DNA from: Microbacterium lushaniae
Lineage (GTDB): Bacteria; Actinomycetota; Actinomycetes; Actinomycetales; Microbacteriaceae
Reading direction: 5' to 3'
Assembly: GCF_008727775.1 (NCBI RefSeq)
Contig: NZ_CP044232.1
Coordinates: 1,488,001-1,552,000, forward strand
DNA: 64,000 nt
The first letter of the stretch is position 1. Every line of letters starts with the position of its first letter. This document shows positions 28,208 through 36,600 of this stretch, one piece after another. The translations under genes were made by a program, and so were the position numbers. Under the pieces are notes generated by a model. That model saw only the letters and a program-made list of their open reading frames with translations. It was not told where the DNA came from and ran no database searches.

Positions 28208-28996
28208 ATGACGAACTCCACGCAAGCCCCGTTCGTGCTCACCCGCCGCGGGCTCGACCTGCGGTTCCGCTCTGCCGTCCTCGCGCAGCGGCAATGGGTG
28301 ACCGACGCGTACGTGCGCCTCCGCCTGGAGGGCGACGATCTGCGCGGCTTCGTCTCCCTCGGATGCGACGACCACATGCGCCTGTTCTTCCCCGACGGGC
28401 CCGTCGACACCGTCGAGCAGATGCGCGCAGCCCCCAGCCGCGAGTACACGCCGCTGGCGTGGGGCGAGGGGTGGCTCGACGTCGAGTTCGCCATCCACGG
28501 CGATGACGGCCACCGCGGCGTCGCGGCGGAGTGGGCCGCGTCCGCACCGCTGGGGGCGCCGGTGGGCGTGGGCGGACCGCGCGGCTCGATGGTGGTGGAA
28601 GGCGCGCCCGACGCGTGGTTCCTCGCCGGCGACGAGACGGCGGTGCCCGCGATGCGGCGGTTCGCCGCATCCATGCCGGCGGATGCGGTGGGCACGGTGC
28701 TGGTCGAGGTGCCCGACGCCGCGCACGAGCTGGCGATCGAGGCTCCGGCGGGCGTGGTGGTGTCGTACGTGCACCGCGGCAACGCCGTCGGCGGCACGGC
28801 GCTGGCGGCGCGCCTGGACGCCATGGATGCCTCGGACCGCCCCACCGGCGACGTGTTCGCCTTCATCGGCGCCGAGCAGGCGGTCGTGCGGCCCGGGCGG
28901 GCGCTCGCGGTCGAGCGGTGGGGCCTGGACCCCGCCCGGATCGTCGTGAAGGGCTACTGGAAGCGCGGCGACGCCGCCTTCCACGCCCCGCACTGA
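28208..28996 (+). CDS. siderophore-interacting (ferric-siderophore reductase) flavoprotein
   Basis: The 262-aa protein matches the SIP family. An FAD-binding barrel domain includes RLFFPDGP and REYTPLAWGEGWLDVEFAIHG. The NAD(P)H-binding domain ends with the typical C-terminal motif VVKGYWKRG. These enzymes reduce Fe3+ in imported siderophores so that iron is released. It completes the uptake operon. The ATG at 28208 follows GAGGAAGAG; an upstream in-frame start at 28157 overlaps the ATPase gene. Confidence 0.93.
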   Translation: MTNSTQAPFVLTRRGLDLRFRSAVLAQRQWVTDAYVRLRLEGDDLRGFVSLGCDDHMRLFFPDGPVDTVEQMRAAPSREYTPLAWGEGWLDVEFAIHGDDGHRGVAAEWAASAPLGAPVGVGGPRGSMVVEGAPDAWFLAGDETAVPAMRRFAASMPADAVGTVLVEVPDAAHELAIEAPAGVVVSYVHRGNAVGGTALAARLDAMDASDRPTGDVFAFIGAEQAVVRPGRALAVERWGLDPARIVVKGYWKRGDAAFHAPH

Positions 28997-29133
28997 CCTC
29001 ACGGAGAAACACCTGCCCTCGCGGTGGCGCGCCGCCGTCTCGGCGACCGTGGTCGGTATCGTCGTACCGTCCCCGCGCGGGGGAGATCCCGCTCCGGCGC
29101 CGGCGGCACAACGCACATCGGACAGGAGCTGAC

Positions 29134-30276
29134 ATGACCTCCGCACGCCGCCGTGGGGCACGAGCCGTCGGAGCACTCGCGATCGTCCTGCTGACCGGCG
29201 GATGCGCCGCGGTCGCCGAACGGGCGACGCCCCAGCCGGTCACCGTGGCGCCCAGCCCCGACCGCGACGTCACCGCGAGCCCCGCGACTCCCCACCGGCC
29301 CGGCGCCGACCCGGCCGAGGTCGCGGCGGGCCTGGACGCACCGTGGTCGGTCGTCGTGATGCCCGACGGCACGCAGCTGGTCAGCGAGCGCGACACCGGC
29401 GCAGTGCTCGAGATCGGCGCGGACGGGACCGTGCGGGAGGTGGGCCGCATCCCCGGCGTCGTCTCGGGCGGGGAGGGCGGACTGCACGGTCTGGCCGTCC
29501 GCGAGCGCGACGAGCAGCTGTGGCTGTACGCCTACCACGGCGCCGAGACCGACAACCGCGTGGTGCGGCTGGCGCTCACGGGCGATGCGGGGAGCCGCAC
29601 GCTCGGCGACGCGGAGATGATCCTCGACGGCATCCCACGCGCGAGCACGCACAACGGCGGCCGCATCGCGTTCGGGCCGGACGGGTTCCTCTACGTCACG
29701 ACCGGCGACGCCGGCCTGCGCGATGCCGCCCAGGACCCGGATTCCCTCGCCGGCAAGATCCTGCGCCTGACACCGGAGGGGGAGGCGGCGCCGGGCAATC
29801 CGTTCGACAGTCGCGTGTACTCCCTCGGGCACCGCAACGTGCAGGGCATCGCGTGGACGACCGACGGGCAGACGTGGGCCAGCGAATTCGGGCAGAACAC
29901 CTTCGACGAGGTCAACCGCATCGTCGCCGGCGGCAACTACGGGTGGCCCGTGCACGAGGGGGTGGCCGGGGATGCGGCGTACGTCGACCCGATCGTCGCG
30001 TGGACGCCGTCGGACGCGAGCCCCAGCGGCCTCGCGGCGGCGGGGAGCACGCTGTTCGTCGCCGGTCTCCGCGGCGAGCGGGTGTGGATGCTGGATGTCG
30101 CCGACGATGCGCTCGCGGGCGACCCGGTGGCGTTGTGGGCGGGGGAGTACGGGCGGATGCGGGATGCCGTCGTCGCCGGCGACGAACTGTGGCTGCTCAC
30201 GGGCAACACCGACGGACGGGGGTCGCCGGGACCCGGCGACGATCGCCTCCTGCGCGTACCGCTGACCGCAGGCTGA
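29134..30276 (+). CDS. PQQ-dependent sugar dehydrogenase-like lipoprotein
   Basis: The 380-aa protein has a lipobox ending GGC (Cys24) and a proline-rich linker. The six-bladed beta-propeller of soluble glucose dehydrogenase / sorbosone dehydrogenase type follows, with repeats such as GLAVRERDEQLWLYAYH, GGRIAFGPDGFLYVTTGDAG and SLGHRNVQGIAW. It resembles actinobacterial glucose/sorbosone dehydrogenase proteins (often annotated as PQQ-dependent, function undefined). Exposed on the cell surface. Confidence 0.87.
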   Translation: MTSARRRGARAVGALAIVLLTGGCAAVAERATPQPVTVAPSPDRDVTASPATPHRPGADPAEVAAGLDAPWSVVVMPDGTQLVSERDTGAVLEIGADGTVREVGRIPGVVSGGEGGLHGLAVRERDEQLWLYAYHGAETDNRVVRLALTGDAGSRTLGDAEMILDGIPRASTHNGGRIAFGPDGFLYVTTGDAGLRDAAQDPDSLAGKILRLTPEGEAAPGNPFDSRVYSLGHRNVQGIAWTTDGQTWASEFGQNTFDEVNRIVAGGNYGWPVHEGVAGDAAYVDPIVAWTPSDASPSGLAAAGSTLFVAGLRGERVWMLDVADDALAGDPVALWAGEYGRMRDAVVAGDELWLLTGNTDGRGSPGPGDDRLLRVPLTAG

Positions 30277-30326
30277 GGGCTGCAGCTCCCGAGCGCAACC
30301 CCCGGCGGGCGCCGGCGGGCTGCTCC

Positions 30327-30332
30327 TACGCT
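30327..30332 (+). promoter_or_regulatory. -10 box of a probable leaderless promoter
   Basis: TACGCT lies 6 nt before the ATG at 30339. Confidence 0.5.
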
Positions 30333-30338
30333 GGGCGG

Positions 30339-31106
30339 ATGCCGATGAAGACTCTGTGGCTCGTGCGCCATGGCGAGAGCGTGGGAAACGTGGCCGCCAC
30401 GCGCGCCGAGCGCGAGGGACTGGAGCGGATCCCGCTCGACATCCGCGACGCGGACGTGCCGCTCTCCCCGACCGGGGAGGAGCAGGCCGCCGCGCTGGGC
30501 CGGTGGCTGGACGAACACCGTGCCGACGTCGGGATGTATTGGGTGTCGCCCTACTTCCGCGCGCGGCAGACCCTCGCGATCGCGCTGGGCGACGAAGCCG
30601 CCGTCGTCGGCGTCGACGAGCGCATCCGCGACCGGGAGCTCGGCATCCTCGATCTTCTGACGACGAAGGGCGTGGCCCGCCTGCATCCGGAGGAGGCGCA
30701 GCGGCGGCGGCACCTCGGCAAGTTCTACCACCGCCCGCCCGGCGGCGAGTCGTGGGCGGATGTCGCGTTGCGGCTGCGGTCGTTCCTGGGCGACCTGCTG
30801 TCGCGCCCGGAGGAATCCGCCCTCATCGTGGTGCACGACGCCGTCGTGACGCTCATCGCGGCGCTGCTGCTGAACCTGCAGGAGGAGGAGCTGCTCGCCT
30901 TCGCCGCCGCCAATCCCGTGCTCAACGCCTCTCTCTCCCGGCTGGATCGCGCGGACGGGGTGTGGGGTGTCACGTCCTTCGCCGACGTGAGTCACCTGCA
31001 GGAGGAGGGCGCCGATGTCACGGTGCACCCGGGCACGCCCGACGTCGCCGATCCGCGCCCCGTGGACCCGCCCGAACGGAGGGGATCCGATGTCCGACCC
31101 GAGTGA
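30339..31106 (+). CDS. histidine phosphatase family protein
   Basis: The 255-aa protein has the phosphoglycerate-mutase-like motif LVRHGESVGN near the start, the SPYFRARQT arginine segment and the second His in LIVVHDAVVTL. Typical family members remove phosphate from sugars or proteins. The long C-terminus ends with a Pro/Asp-rich tail. Its last 17 bp overlap the next gene (NnrD-like). Confidence 0.87.
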   Translation: MPMKTLWLVRHGESVGNVAATRAEREGLERIPLDIRDADVPLSPTGEEQAAALGRWLDEHRADVGMYWVSPYFRARQTLAIALGDEAAVVGVDERIRDRELGILDLLTTKGVARLHPEEAQRRRHLGKFYHRPPGGESWADVALRLRSFLGDLLSRPEESALIVVHDAVVTLIAALLLNLQEEELLAFAAANPVLNASLSRLDRADGVWGVTSFADVSHLQEEGADVTVHPGTPDVADPRPVDPPERRGSDVRPE

Positions 31107-31974
31107 GCCCACGCACGCGCGCACCGCGCGCGAGGCAGAGACGGTCACTGCGGAGCTGCTGCGATCGTGGCGGCTACCCGATCCCGGCGACGACAAGAAG
31201 GCGCGCGGCGACGTCGTCGTCGTCGGCGGCTCCCGTCGCACCCCCGGCGGCGTGATGCTCGCCGGAGAGGCGGCGCTGCGTGTGGGGGCCGGACGGCTCG
31301 GCGTCTTCGCCCCGGGCTCCATCGACGCGCAGCTGGGTGCCGTGCTGCCCGAGGCGGCGGTGTACGCGCTGCCCGACCGGGCATCCGACCCCTTCGACGA
31401 CTCCGCGCGTGCCACCCTCGCCGGTGCCGACGCCGTGCTCGTGGGCCCGGGCTTCGACGACGCGGATGAGACGCGCGACACCCTGCTGGCGGTCGCCGAC
31501 GCGCGGCCGCAGTGCCTCGCACTCGACGCGTACGCGCTCGGCATCCTTCCCGGGGTCGACCGCGACCGGCTGCCCGAGGCCCTCGTGCTCACCCCGAACC
31601 GCGAAGAGCTCGCGATCCTGCGCGACGGCGATCCCGGTGCCGATCTCGCGGAAGACCTCGCCCCGGCCGTGGCGGAGGTCGCGCGCCGCTACCGCGCGGT
31701 CGTGACGTGCTACGACGTCGTGGCAGCTCCCGACGGGGCGACGTGGCGGATCGTCGGCGGCGGTCCGGGTCTTGCCACCTCGGGAAGCGGCGACGTGCTC
31801 TCCGGCGCGATCACCGGCTTCGCCGCGCGCGGTGCCGACCTCGCGCAGGCCGCCGTGTGGGGCTCATGGGTGCATGCGCGAGCCGGTGACCGCCTCACCG
31901 AGCGGCTGGGCCTGGGCTTCCTCGCGCGCGAGCTGGTCGCCGAGCTTCCGCTCGCCCTGCGCGAGGTCGCCTGA
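31090..31974 (+). CDS. nnrD: ADP-dependent NAD(P)H-hydrate dehydratase (NnrD-like)
   Basis: The 294-aa ribokinase-like protein has VVVVGGSRRTPGGVMLAG at the nucleotide-binding start, LTPNREELAIL (about residue 167) and the GSGD motif TSGSGDVLSGAI with catalytic Asp235. This is the C-terminal dehydratase domain of the NnrDE pair, without the epimerase. It dehydrates damaged NAD(P)HX back to NAD(P)H. The phosphatase gene before it overlaps by 17 bp. Confidence 0.9.
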   Translation: MSDPSEPTHARTAREAETVTAELLRSWRLPDPGDDKKARGDVVVVGGSRRTPGGVMLAGEAALRVGAGRLGVFAPGSIDAQLGAVLPEAAVYALPDRASDPFDDSARATLAGADAVLVGPGFDDADETRDTLLAVADARPQCLALDAYALGILPGVDRDRLPEALVLTPNREELAILRDGDPGADLAEDLAPAVAEVARRYRAVVTCYDVVAAPDGATWRIVGGGPGLATSGSGDVLSGAITGFAARGADLAQAAVWGSWVHARAGDRLTERLGLGFLARELVAELPLALREVA

Positions 31975-31977
31975 CGC

Positions 31978-31983
31978 TAGCGT
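31978..31983 (+). promoter_or_regulatory. -10 box of a probable leaderless promoter
   Basis: TAGCGT stands 6 nt before the GTG at 31990; the spacer GGAGGG also resembles a ribosome site. Confidence 0.5.
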
Positions 31984-31989
31984 GGAGGG

Positions 31990-33669
31990 GTGAGTGCACC
32001 TGTCGACCCCACGTCCACGTCCGCTTGGAGCCGGCTGACCGCGGCCCGCGACTCCTTCACCCCTGATCTGCGGGGCTGGTTCGCCGGCGACCCCGCGCGC
32101 GTGGAGCGGATGACGCACACGCTCGGGGATCTGCACGTGGATCTGTCGAAGAACCTCGTCACCGACGACATCCTCGCCTCCCTCGTGCAGCTGGCCGAGG
32201 AGACCGGCGTCGCCGAGCGCTACGCCGACATGATCCGCGGCGGGCACGTGAACACGACCGAAGACCGTGCCGTGCTGCACACGGCTCTCCGCCGGCCCGC
32301 GGGGGCGAGCCCCGAGCTGGTCGTCGACGGTCAGCACGTCGACACCGACGTGCACGAGGTGCTCGACCGGCTCTCCGCGTTCGCGCAGGGCGTGCGCGCG
32401 GGGGAGTGGCGCGGGGTCACGGGCAAGAAGGTCACGCACGTCGTCAACATCGGCATCGGCGGGTCCGATCTCGGGCCCGTGATGGTCTACGAAGCACTCA
32501 AGCCCCTCGCCGACGCGGGTATCGAGGCGCGCTTCGTCTCCAACATCGATCCCACCGACGTGGCTCAGAAGACCGAGGGCCTGGATCCGGAGACGACGTT
32601 GTTCATCGTCGCGTCCAAGACCTTCACGACGCTGGAGACCCTCACCAACGCCCGCCTCGCCCGCGACTGGCTGTGGGCGAGGCTTGCCGCAACGGGGGCG
32701 ATCGATGACACCGACGCGGCGCGCACCGACGCCGTCGCGCACCACTTCGTGGCCGTCTCCACCGCCTTGGACAAGGTCGCAGACTTCGGGATCGACCCGT
32801 CCAACGCGTTCGGCTTCTGGGACTGGGTGGGCGGACGCTACTCCGTCGGCAGCGCGATCGGCCTGTCGCTGGCGATCACGCTCGGTCCCGACGCCTTCCG
32901 GGAGCTGCTCGCGGGGTTCCACGTCGTCGACGAGCACGTGGCATCCACGCCGCTGGAACGCAACGTGCCGGTGCTCATGGGGCTTCTGAACGTCTGGTAC
33001 ACGAACTTCCTCGGCGCGCAGTCGCACGCCGTGCTGCCCTACGCACAGCAGCTGCACCGCTTCCCGGCGTACCTGCAGCAGCTGACGATGGAGTCCAACG
33101 GCAAGTCGGTGCGGTGGGACGGCACCCCCGTGACGACCGACACGGGCGAGGTCTTCTGGGGCGAGCCCGGCACGAACGGCCAGCACGCGTTCTACCAGCT
33201 GATCCACCAGGGGACGCGCCTGATCCCCGCCGACTTCATCGCGTTCGCCCAGCCCGCCTACCCGCTGGAGGACGACGGCCGCGACGTGCATGGACTGTTC
33301 CTGGCGAACTTCCTCGCCCAGACCAAGGCGCTGGCGTTCGGGAAGACCGCCGAGGAGGTCGAGGCCGAGGGGACCACCGGAGCGCTCGTGGCCGCCCGGA
33401 CCTTCCCGGGCAACCGGCCCACGACGTCGATCTTCGGGCCGGCGCTGACCCCGTCGGTGCTGGGTCAGCTCATCGCGCTGTACGAGCACATCACCTTCAC
33501 GCAGGGCACGATCTGGGGGATCAACTCCTTCGACCAGTGGGGCGTCGAGCTCGGCAAGCAGCTCGCGCTGCAGATCGCCCCCGCGATCGAGGGGGATGCG
33601 GAGGCACTCCAGGCGCAGGATGCGTCGACGAAGTCGCTGCTGGCGTACTACCGATCCCAGCGGCCCTGA
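31990..33669 (+). CDS. pgi: glucose-6-phosphate isomerase
   Basis: The 559-aa protein contains the PGI signatures [18 protein letters not shown] (about residues 153-170), [20 protein letters not shown] and a C-terminal [15 protein letters not shown]. It interconverts glucose-6-phosphate and fructose-6-phosphate in the cytoplasm. Length is normal for the family. GTG is the start. It lies 15 bp after NnrD but has its own promoter. Confidence 0.97.
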   Translation: MSAPVDPTSTSAWSRLTAARDSFTPDLRGWFAGDPARVERMTHTLGDLHVDLSKNLVTDDILASLVQLAEETGVAERYADMIRGGHVNTTEDRAVLHTALRRPAGASPELVVDGQHVDTDVHEVLDRLSAFAQGVRAGEWRGVTGKKVTHVVNIGIGGSDLGPVMVYEALKPLADAGIEARFVSNIDPTDVAQKTEGLDPETTLFIVASKTFTTLETLTNARLARDWLWARLAATGAIDDTDAARTDAVAHHFVAVSTALDKVADFGIDPSNAFGFWDWVGGRYSVGSAIGLSLAITLGPDAFRELLAGFHVVDEHVASTPLERNVPVLMGLLNVWYTNFLGAQSHAVLPYAQQLHRFPAYLQQLTMESNGKSVRWDGTPVTTDTGEVFWGEPGTNGQHAFYQLIHQGTRLIPADFIAFAQPAYPLEDDGRDVHGLFLANFLAQTKALAFGKTAEEVEAEGTTGALVAARTFPGNRPTTSIFGPALTPSVLGQLIALYEHITFTQGTIWGINSFDQWGVELGKQLALQIAPAIEGDAEALQAQDASTKSLLAYYRSQRP

Positions 33670-33682
33670 GCGGACGGTCGTG

Positions 33683-34180
33683 ATGCGGCGTCCCACCCCC
33701 GATCCCACCGGCCCCGGACAGGAATCGGTGTGGGAGTACCCGCGTCCTCCGCGCATCGAACGCACCGGCCGCCGCGTGCGCATCGAGCTCGGCGGCCAGA
33801 CCCTGGTCGACACCGATGACGTCGTGCGCGTGCTCGAGACGAGCCATCCGCCGGTCTACTACGTGCCGGTGGACGCTTTCGCCCCCGGTGCGCTCGCGCC
33901 GGGGGAGGGAGCGTCGTTCTGCGAGTACAAGGGCGCGGCGCGGTACTTCGACGTGACCGGCGGTGGACAGGTGCGCCGCGGTGCCGCGTGGTACTACCCG
34001 CACCCCTCCGCGGGCTACGAGCTCCTCCGCGGTCGCGTGGCCGTGTACGCCGCCCCGATGGACCGCTGCACGGTCGACGACGTCGAGGTGGTGCCGCAGC
34101 CCGGCGGCTTCTACGGCGGCTGGGTCACGCCCGACGTCGTCGGTCCGTTCAAGGGGACGCCCGGTTCGATGGGCCGGTGA
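33683..34180 (+). CDS. DUF427 family protein
   Basis: The 165-aa protein has the DUF427 pattern ESVWEYPRPPRIERTGRRVR with an N-terminal beta-rich domain and a late AAWYYPHPSAGYELLRGRVA. The family is small and widespread in Actinobacteria, and its function is unknown. A GTG at 33680 is an alternative start. It is 13 bp behind pgi. Confidence 0.85.
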   Translation: MRRPTPDPTGPGQESVWEYPRPPRIERTGRRVRIELGGQTLVDTDDVVRVLETSHPPVYYVPVDAFAPGALAPGEGASFCEYKGAARYFDVTGGGQVRRGAAWYYPHPSAGYELLRGRVAVYAAPMDRCTVDDVEVVPQPGGFYGGWVTPDVVGPFKGTPGSMGR

Positions 34181-34417
34181 CGCCCCGGCCTGGTGAGGGC
34201 TTACACGGCGCATCCAGGCAACACGGATGAACCGTCCAGACCGGCCCCGCAGACTCGGTGTGTGCCTCACCCGACGGGGCACCCTCCCGCGCCTGACCCG
34301 ACGCGGCGCCGCGCCTCACCCGAGAAGAGGCCGGTCGACCGACGGGGCGCCGCGCGCCTGACCCGGACAGGTGCGCGGCTTCGGCGTGCCCTCGACCCGA
34401 AGGGATGCCCTTTCTCC
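34181..34417 (+). other. 237-bp leader upstream of the first transglycosylase, no gene
   Basis: It contains degenerate C-rich modules that repeat around CGCCTGACCCG/CCTCACCCG (34279-34390), giving many possible GC stems. I see no convincing c-di-AMP riboswitch core. It may hold the promoter and a structured 5' leader. Confidence 0.3.
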
Positions 34418-35317
34418 ATGCGTTCCAGCAACATCCGCGCTGCCGTCCGCCGTCCCTCCCGCCGTCTCGTCGCCGGGGTCGGCGCGTGCCTGGGCACGGT
34501 GCTCGCCATCCTCGGCACGACGAACGTCGCCGCCGTCGCCACCGAGAACGCGTCGACAGGACCCGTCGCCCCGCCCACGGCAGCCGTCCTCACTCCCGCG
34601 CTCACGGCCGACATCGACACCGTCGCGATCAGTGCGCCGGATGCGGCCGCCGCCCTCGCCGCCGCCCAGGCGTCGCTGGAGTCGGCGGAAGCCCTGCAGG
34701 AGGAGATCGCCGCATCCGATCTCGAGCTGGAAGGGCAGCCGGTCATCGACACGGCGCCGCTGAGAGATGCCGTCGAACGACTCCAGGAGGCGACGTTCGT
34801 CCCTGTGCTGCTGTTCCCCGCCCTCGCCGAAGACGCCGCCGCGCACGCGCAGGCCCTGGACGCCCGCGTCGCCGAGGCCGCACAGGCGCTGGAGGCCGCG
34901 CGCGCACAGAAGGCCGCCGAGGAAGCGGCAGCGGAGGCGCAGCGCCAGGCCGAGGCCGCTGCCGCTGCCGAGGCGCAGCGTCAAGCGGAGCTCCTCGCCG
35001 CGGTCAACACGCCCGCCGGCGCGCGGGCGTACGCGCAGCAGCTGGCCGCCGAGCGCTACGGGTGGGGCGGCGACCAGTTCTCCTGCCTCGTTTCGCTGTG
35101 GGAGAAGGAGTCGAACTGGAACTACCAGGCGTACAACCCCTCCAGCGGCGCCACCGGCATCCCGCAGGCGCTGCCGGGCAGCAAGATGGCCAGCGCCGGA
35201 CCCGACTGGCAGACCAACGCGGCCACCCAGATCGCGTGGGGCCTGGATTACATCGCCCGGGCGTACGGCTCGCCGTGCAGCGCGTGGGGGCACTCGCAGG
35301 CCACGAACTGGTACTGA
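34418..35317 (+). CDS. secreted transglycosylase-like (aggregation-promoting factor/SLT domain) protein
   Basis: The 299-aa protein has a signal segment (about residues 18-40), then an Ala/Glu/Gln-rich coiled coil (about 80-200, for example EEAAAEAQRQAEAAAAAEAQ) and a C-terminal catalytic domain. The domain includes SCLVSLWEKESNWNYQ with the candidate catalytic Glu, GATGIPQALPGSKMASA and AWGHSQATNWY. This is the lytic transglycosylase-like domain common in Microbacteriaceae. A paralogue lies at 39236-40210 and shares the C-terminal domain closely. Confidence 0.87.
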   Translation: MRSSNIRAAVRRPSRRLVAGVGACLGTVLAILGTTNVAAVATENASTGPVAPPTAAVLTPALTADIDTVAISAPDAAAALAAAQASLESAEALQEEIAASDLELEGQPVIDTAPLRDAVERLQEATFVPVLLFPALAEDAAAHAQALDARVAEAAQALEAARAQKAAEEAAAEAQRQAEAAAAAEAQRQAELLAAVNTPAGARAYAQQLAAERYGWGGDQFSCLVSLWEKESNWNYQAYNPSSGATGIPQALPGSKMASAGPDWQTNAATQIAWGLDYIARAYGSPCSAWGHSQATNWY

Positions 35318-35318
35318 G

Positions 35319-35343
35319 CCGGCGACCGCCGGTCACTCGCCGG
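35319..35343. terminator. convergent hairpin, probable terminator
   Basis: CCGGCGA (35319-35325) pairs with TCGCCGG (35337-35343), enclosing a second GCCGGT-type palindrome. It follows the transglycosylase stop and covers the end of the convergent PNPOx-like gene. Confidence 0.45.
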
Positions 35344-35731
35344 AGTAGTCCTGCGACCAGCAGATCTCGGGCTGGATGAGGAATGCGACGAAGCCCGAGC
35401 GGAGTTCGTACGGCGCACCGGTATAGCGCTCGGCGATCCGGTCCACCACGACCATCGCGTCATCGCCCTCGATGCGCTCCACGACGCGCCCGCGCACGAA
35501 CGCCATGTCCAGCGGCTGGTCGGGGTGCGTGATCGACACGGCGATGCGCGGGTCGCGTTGCAGGTTGGCGTCCTTGCGGGAACCGGCCTGCGTGAAGAAG
35601 GCGAGCCGGTCGCCTTCCACGCCCACCCACACCGGCACCGAGTGCGGTGCGCCGTCGGGGAGCAGCGTCGCGACATGGGCGACGGCGGTGCGTTCGAAGT
35701 ACGGACGGACGTCGTTCCAGGTCTTCGCCAT
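35333..35731 (-). CDS. pyridoxamine 5'-phosphate oxidase-fold protein (PPOX class)
   Basis: The 132-aa protein has the split barrel and flavin-contact segments: AVAHVATLLPDGAPHSVPVW, GDRLAFFTQAGSRKDANLQ, RIAVSITHPDQPLDMAFVRG. Many actinobacterial members use F420 or heme, so the ligand is open. TAGCCT 6 nt before the ATG supports the start. Confidence 0.87.
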   Translation of the reverse strand: MAKTWNDVRPYFERTAVAHVATLLPDGAPHSVPVWVGVEGDRLAFFTQAGSRKDANLQRDPRIAVSITHPDQPLDMAFVRGRVVERIEGDDAMVVVDRIAERYTGAPYELRSGFVAFLIQPEICWSQDYSGE

Positions 35732-35737
35732 GGGTCC

Positions 35738-35743
35738 AGGCTA
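35738..35743 (-). promoter_or_regulatory. -10 box of a probable leaderless promoter
   Basis: On the minus strand, TAGCCT is followed by GGACCC and the ATG at 35731. Confidence 0.5.
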
Positions 35744-35939
35744 GGTGCTTCGGATGCGGCGGGGGTAGGCGCGGGCGGGCAGTGACGCTGGCTTCCCGCC
35801 ATGGCGGACCGCCGTCCGGCACCGCACCCGAATTGAGCGACCTGGAGGGTGTGCCCGGGACCGGCTACATGTGGGACGGGTTCAGCGTGAGCGCCACTAC
35901 CTGGCAGTGCTCCGAGTGCCCTACCGATCCGGCGCTGAG

Positions 35940-35960
35940 CGATATATCGTTACGTATCGT
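35940..35960 (+). promoter_or_regulatory. candidate PadR operator
   Basis: The 10-bp palindrome CGATATATCG is followed by TTACGTATCGT, which repeats TATCGT. It is AT-rich against a GC-rich background. It lies 34 bp before the padR start, where PadR regulators commonly bind to control themselves. Confidence 0.5.
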
Positions 35961-35993
35961 CGAGCCGACCGGGCTCGTGCTACGGAGGTCATC

Positions 35994-36596
35994 ATGAGCG
36001 GTTCATTCCTGGGCGACGGGTTCGCGGGATTCGGCGGCACCGGCCGCAGCGGCGACGGCGGGACCGGGAGCGCCGGCCCCGGCGCGGGCTGGCCGGCCAC
36101 GGGCATCTGGGACGCGATGGAGCAGTTGCGGAGCGCCTTCATGCCCAAGCAGTCGTCGACACGCATGGGTCGCGGCGATGTCCGCGCCGCCGTGCTGTCG
36201 CTGCTGGCCGAGCGCCCCATGCACGGATACCAGATCATCTCGGAGATCGAGGAGCGCAGCGGGGGGACGTGGAAGCCGAGCCCCGGCTCGGTGTACCCGA
36301 CGCTCCAGCTGCTGGCGGACGAGGGACTGATCGAGGCGGAGGAGTCGGGCGGACGCAAGACGTACGCGCTCACGGAGGCGGGCCGTCAGGTCGCCGCCGC
36401 CGAGGGGGCGACACCGTGGGAGAGCTCAGGCGCGCGCGACACCGGACGGCATTCGGCGCTGACGAAGTCGGGCATCGACCTCGCGCAGGCCGTCGCACAG
36501 GTGGGCCGCTCGGGCAGCTCCGACCAGATCCGGGAGGCCGTGGGCGTTCTGGACGAGGCGCGCCGGAAGATCTTCTCCATCCTCGCGCGGGACTGA
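35994..36596 (+). CDS. PadR-family transcriptional regulator
   Basis: The 200-aa protein has a flexible Gly-rich N-terminus (MSGSFLGDGFAGFGGTGRSG) and then the winged helix of PadR (about residues 57-130): VRAAVLSLLAERPMHGYQII, then SPGSVYPTLQLLADEGLI and GGRKTYALTEAGR. A C-terminal helix for dimerisation follows. GGAGG lies before the ATG. It runs into the ubiB-like gene with a 4-bp gap, so both may share a transcript. Confidence 0.9.
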   Translation: MSGSFLGDGFAGFGGTGRSGDGGTGSAGPGAGWPATGIWDAMEQLRSAFMPKQSSTRMGRGDVRAAVLSLLAERPMHGYQIISEIEERSGGTWKPSPGSVYPTLQLLADEGLIEAEESGGRKTYALTEAGRQVAAAEGATPWESSGARDTGRHSALTKSGIDLAQAVAQVGRSGSSDQIREAVGVLDEARRKIFSILARD

Positions 36597-36600
36597 CCGC

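Noticed and set aside
34181..34417. c-di-AMP (ydaO-type) riboswitch before the transglycosylase
   Set aside because: Such switches precede wall hydrolases in Actinobacteria, but I could not find the conserved core; kept only as an unexplained leader.
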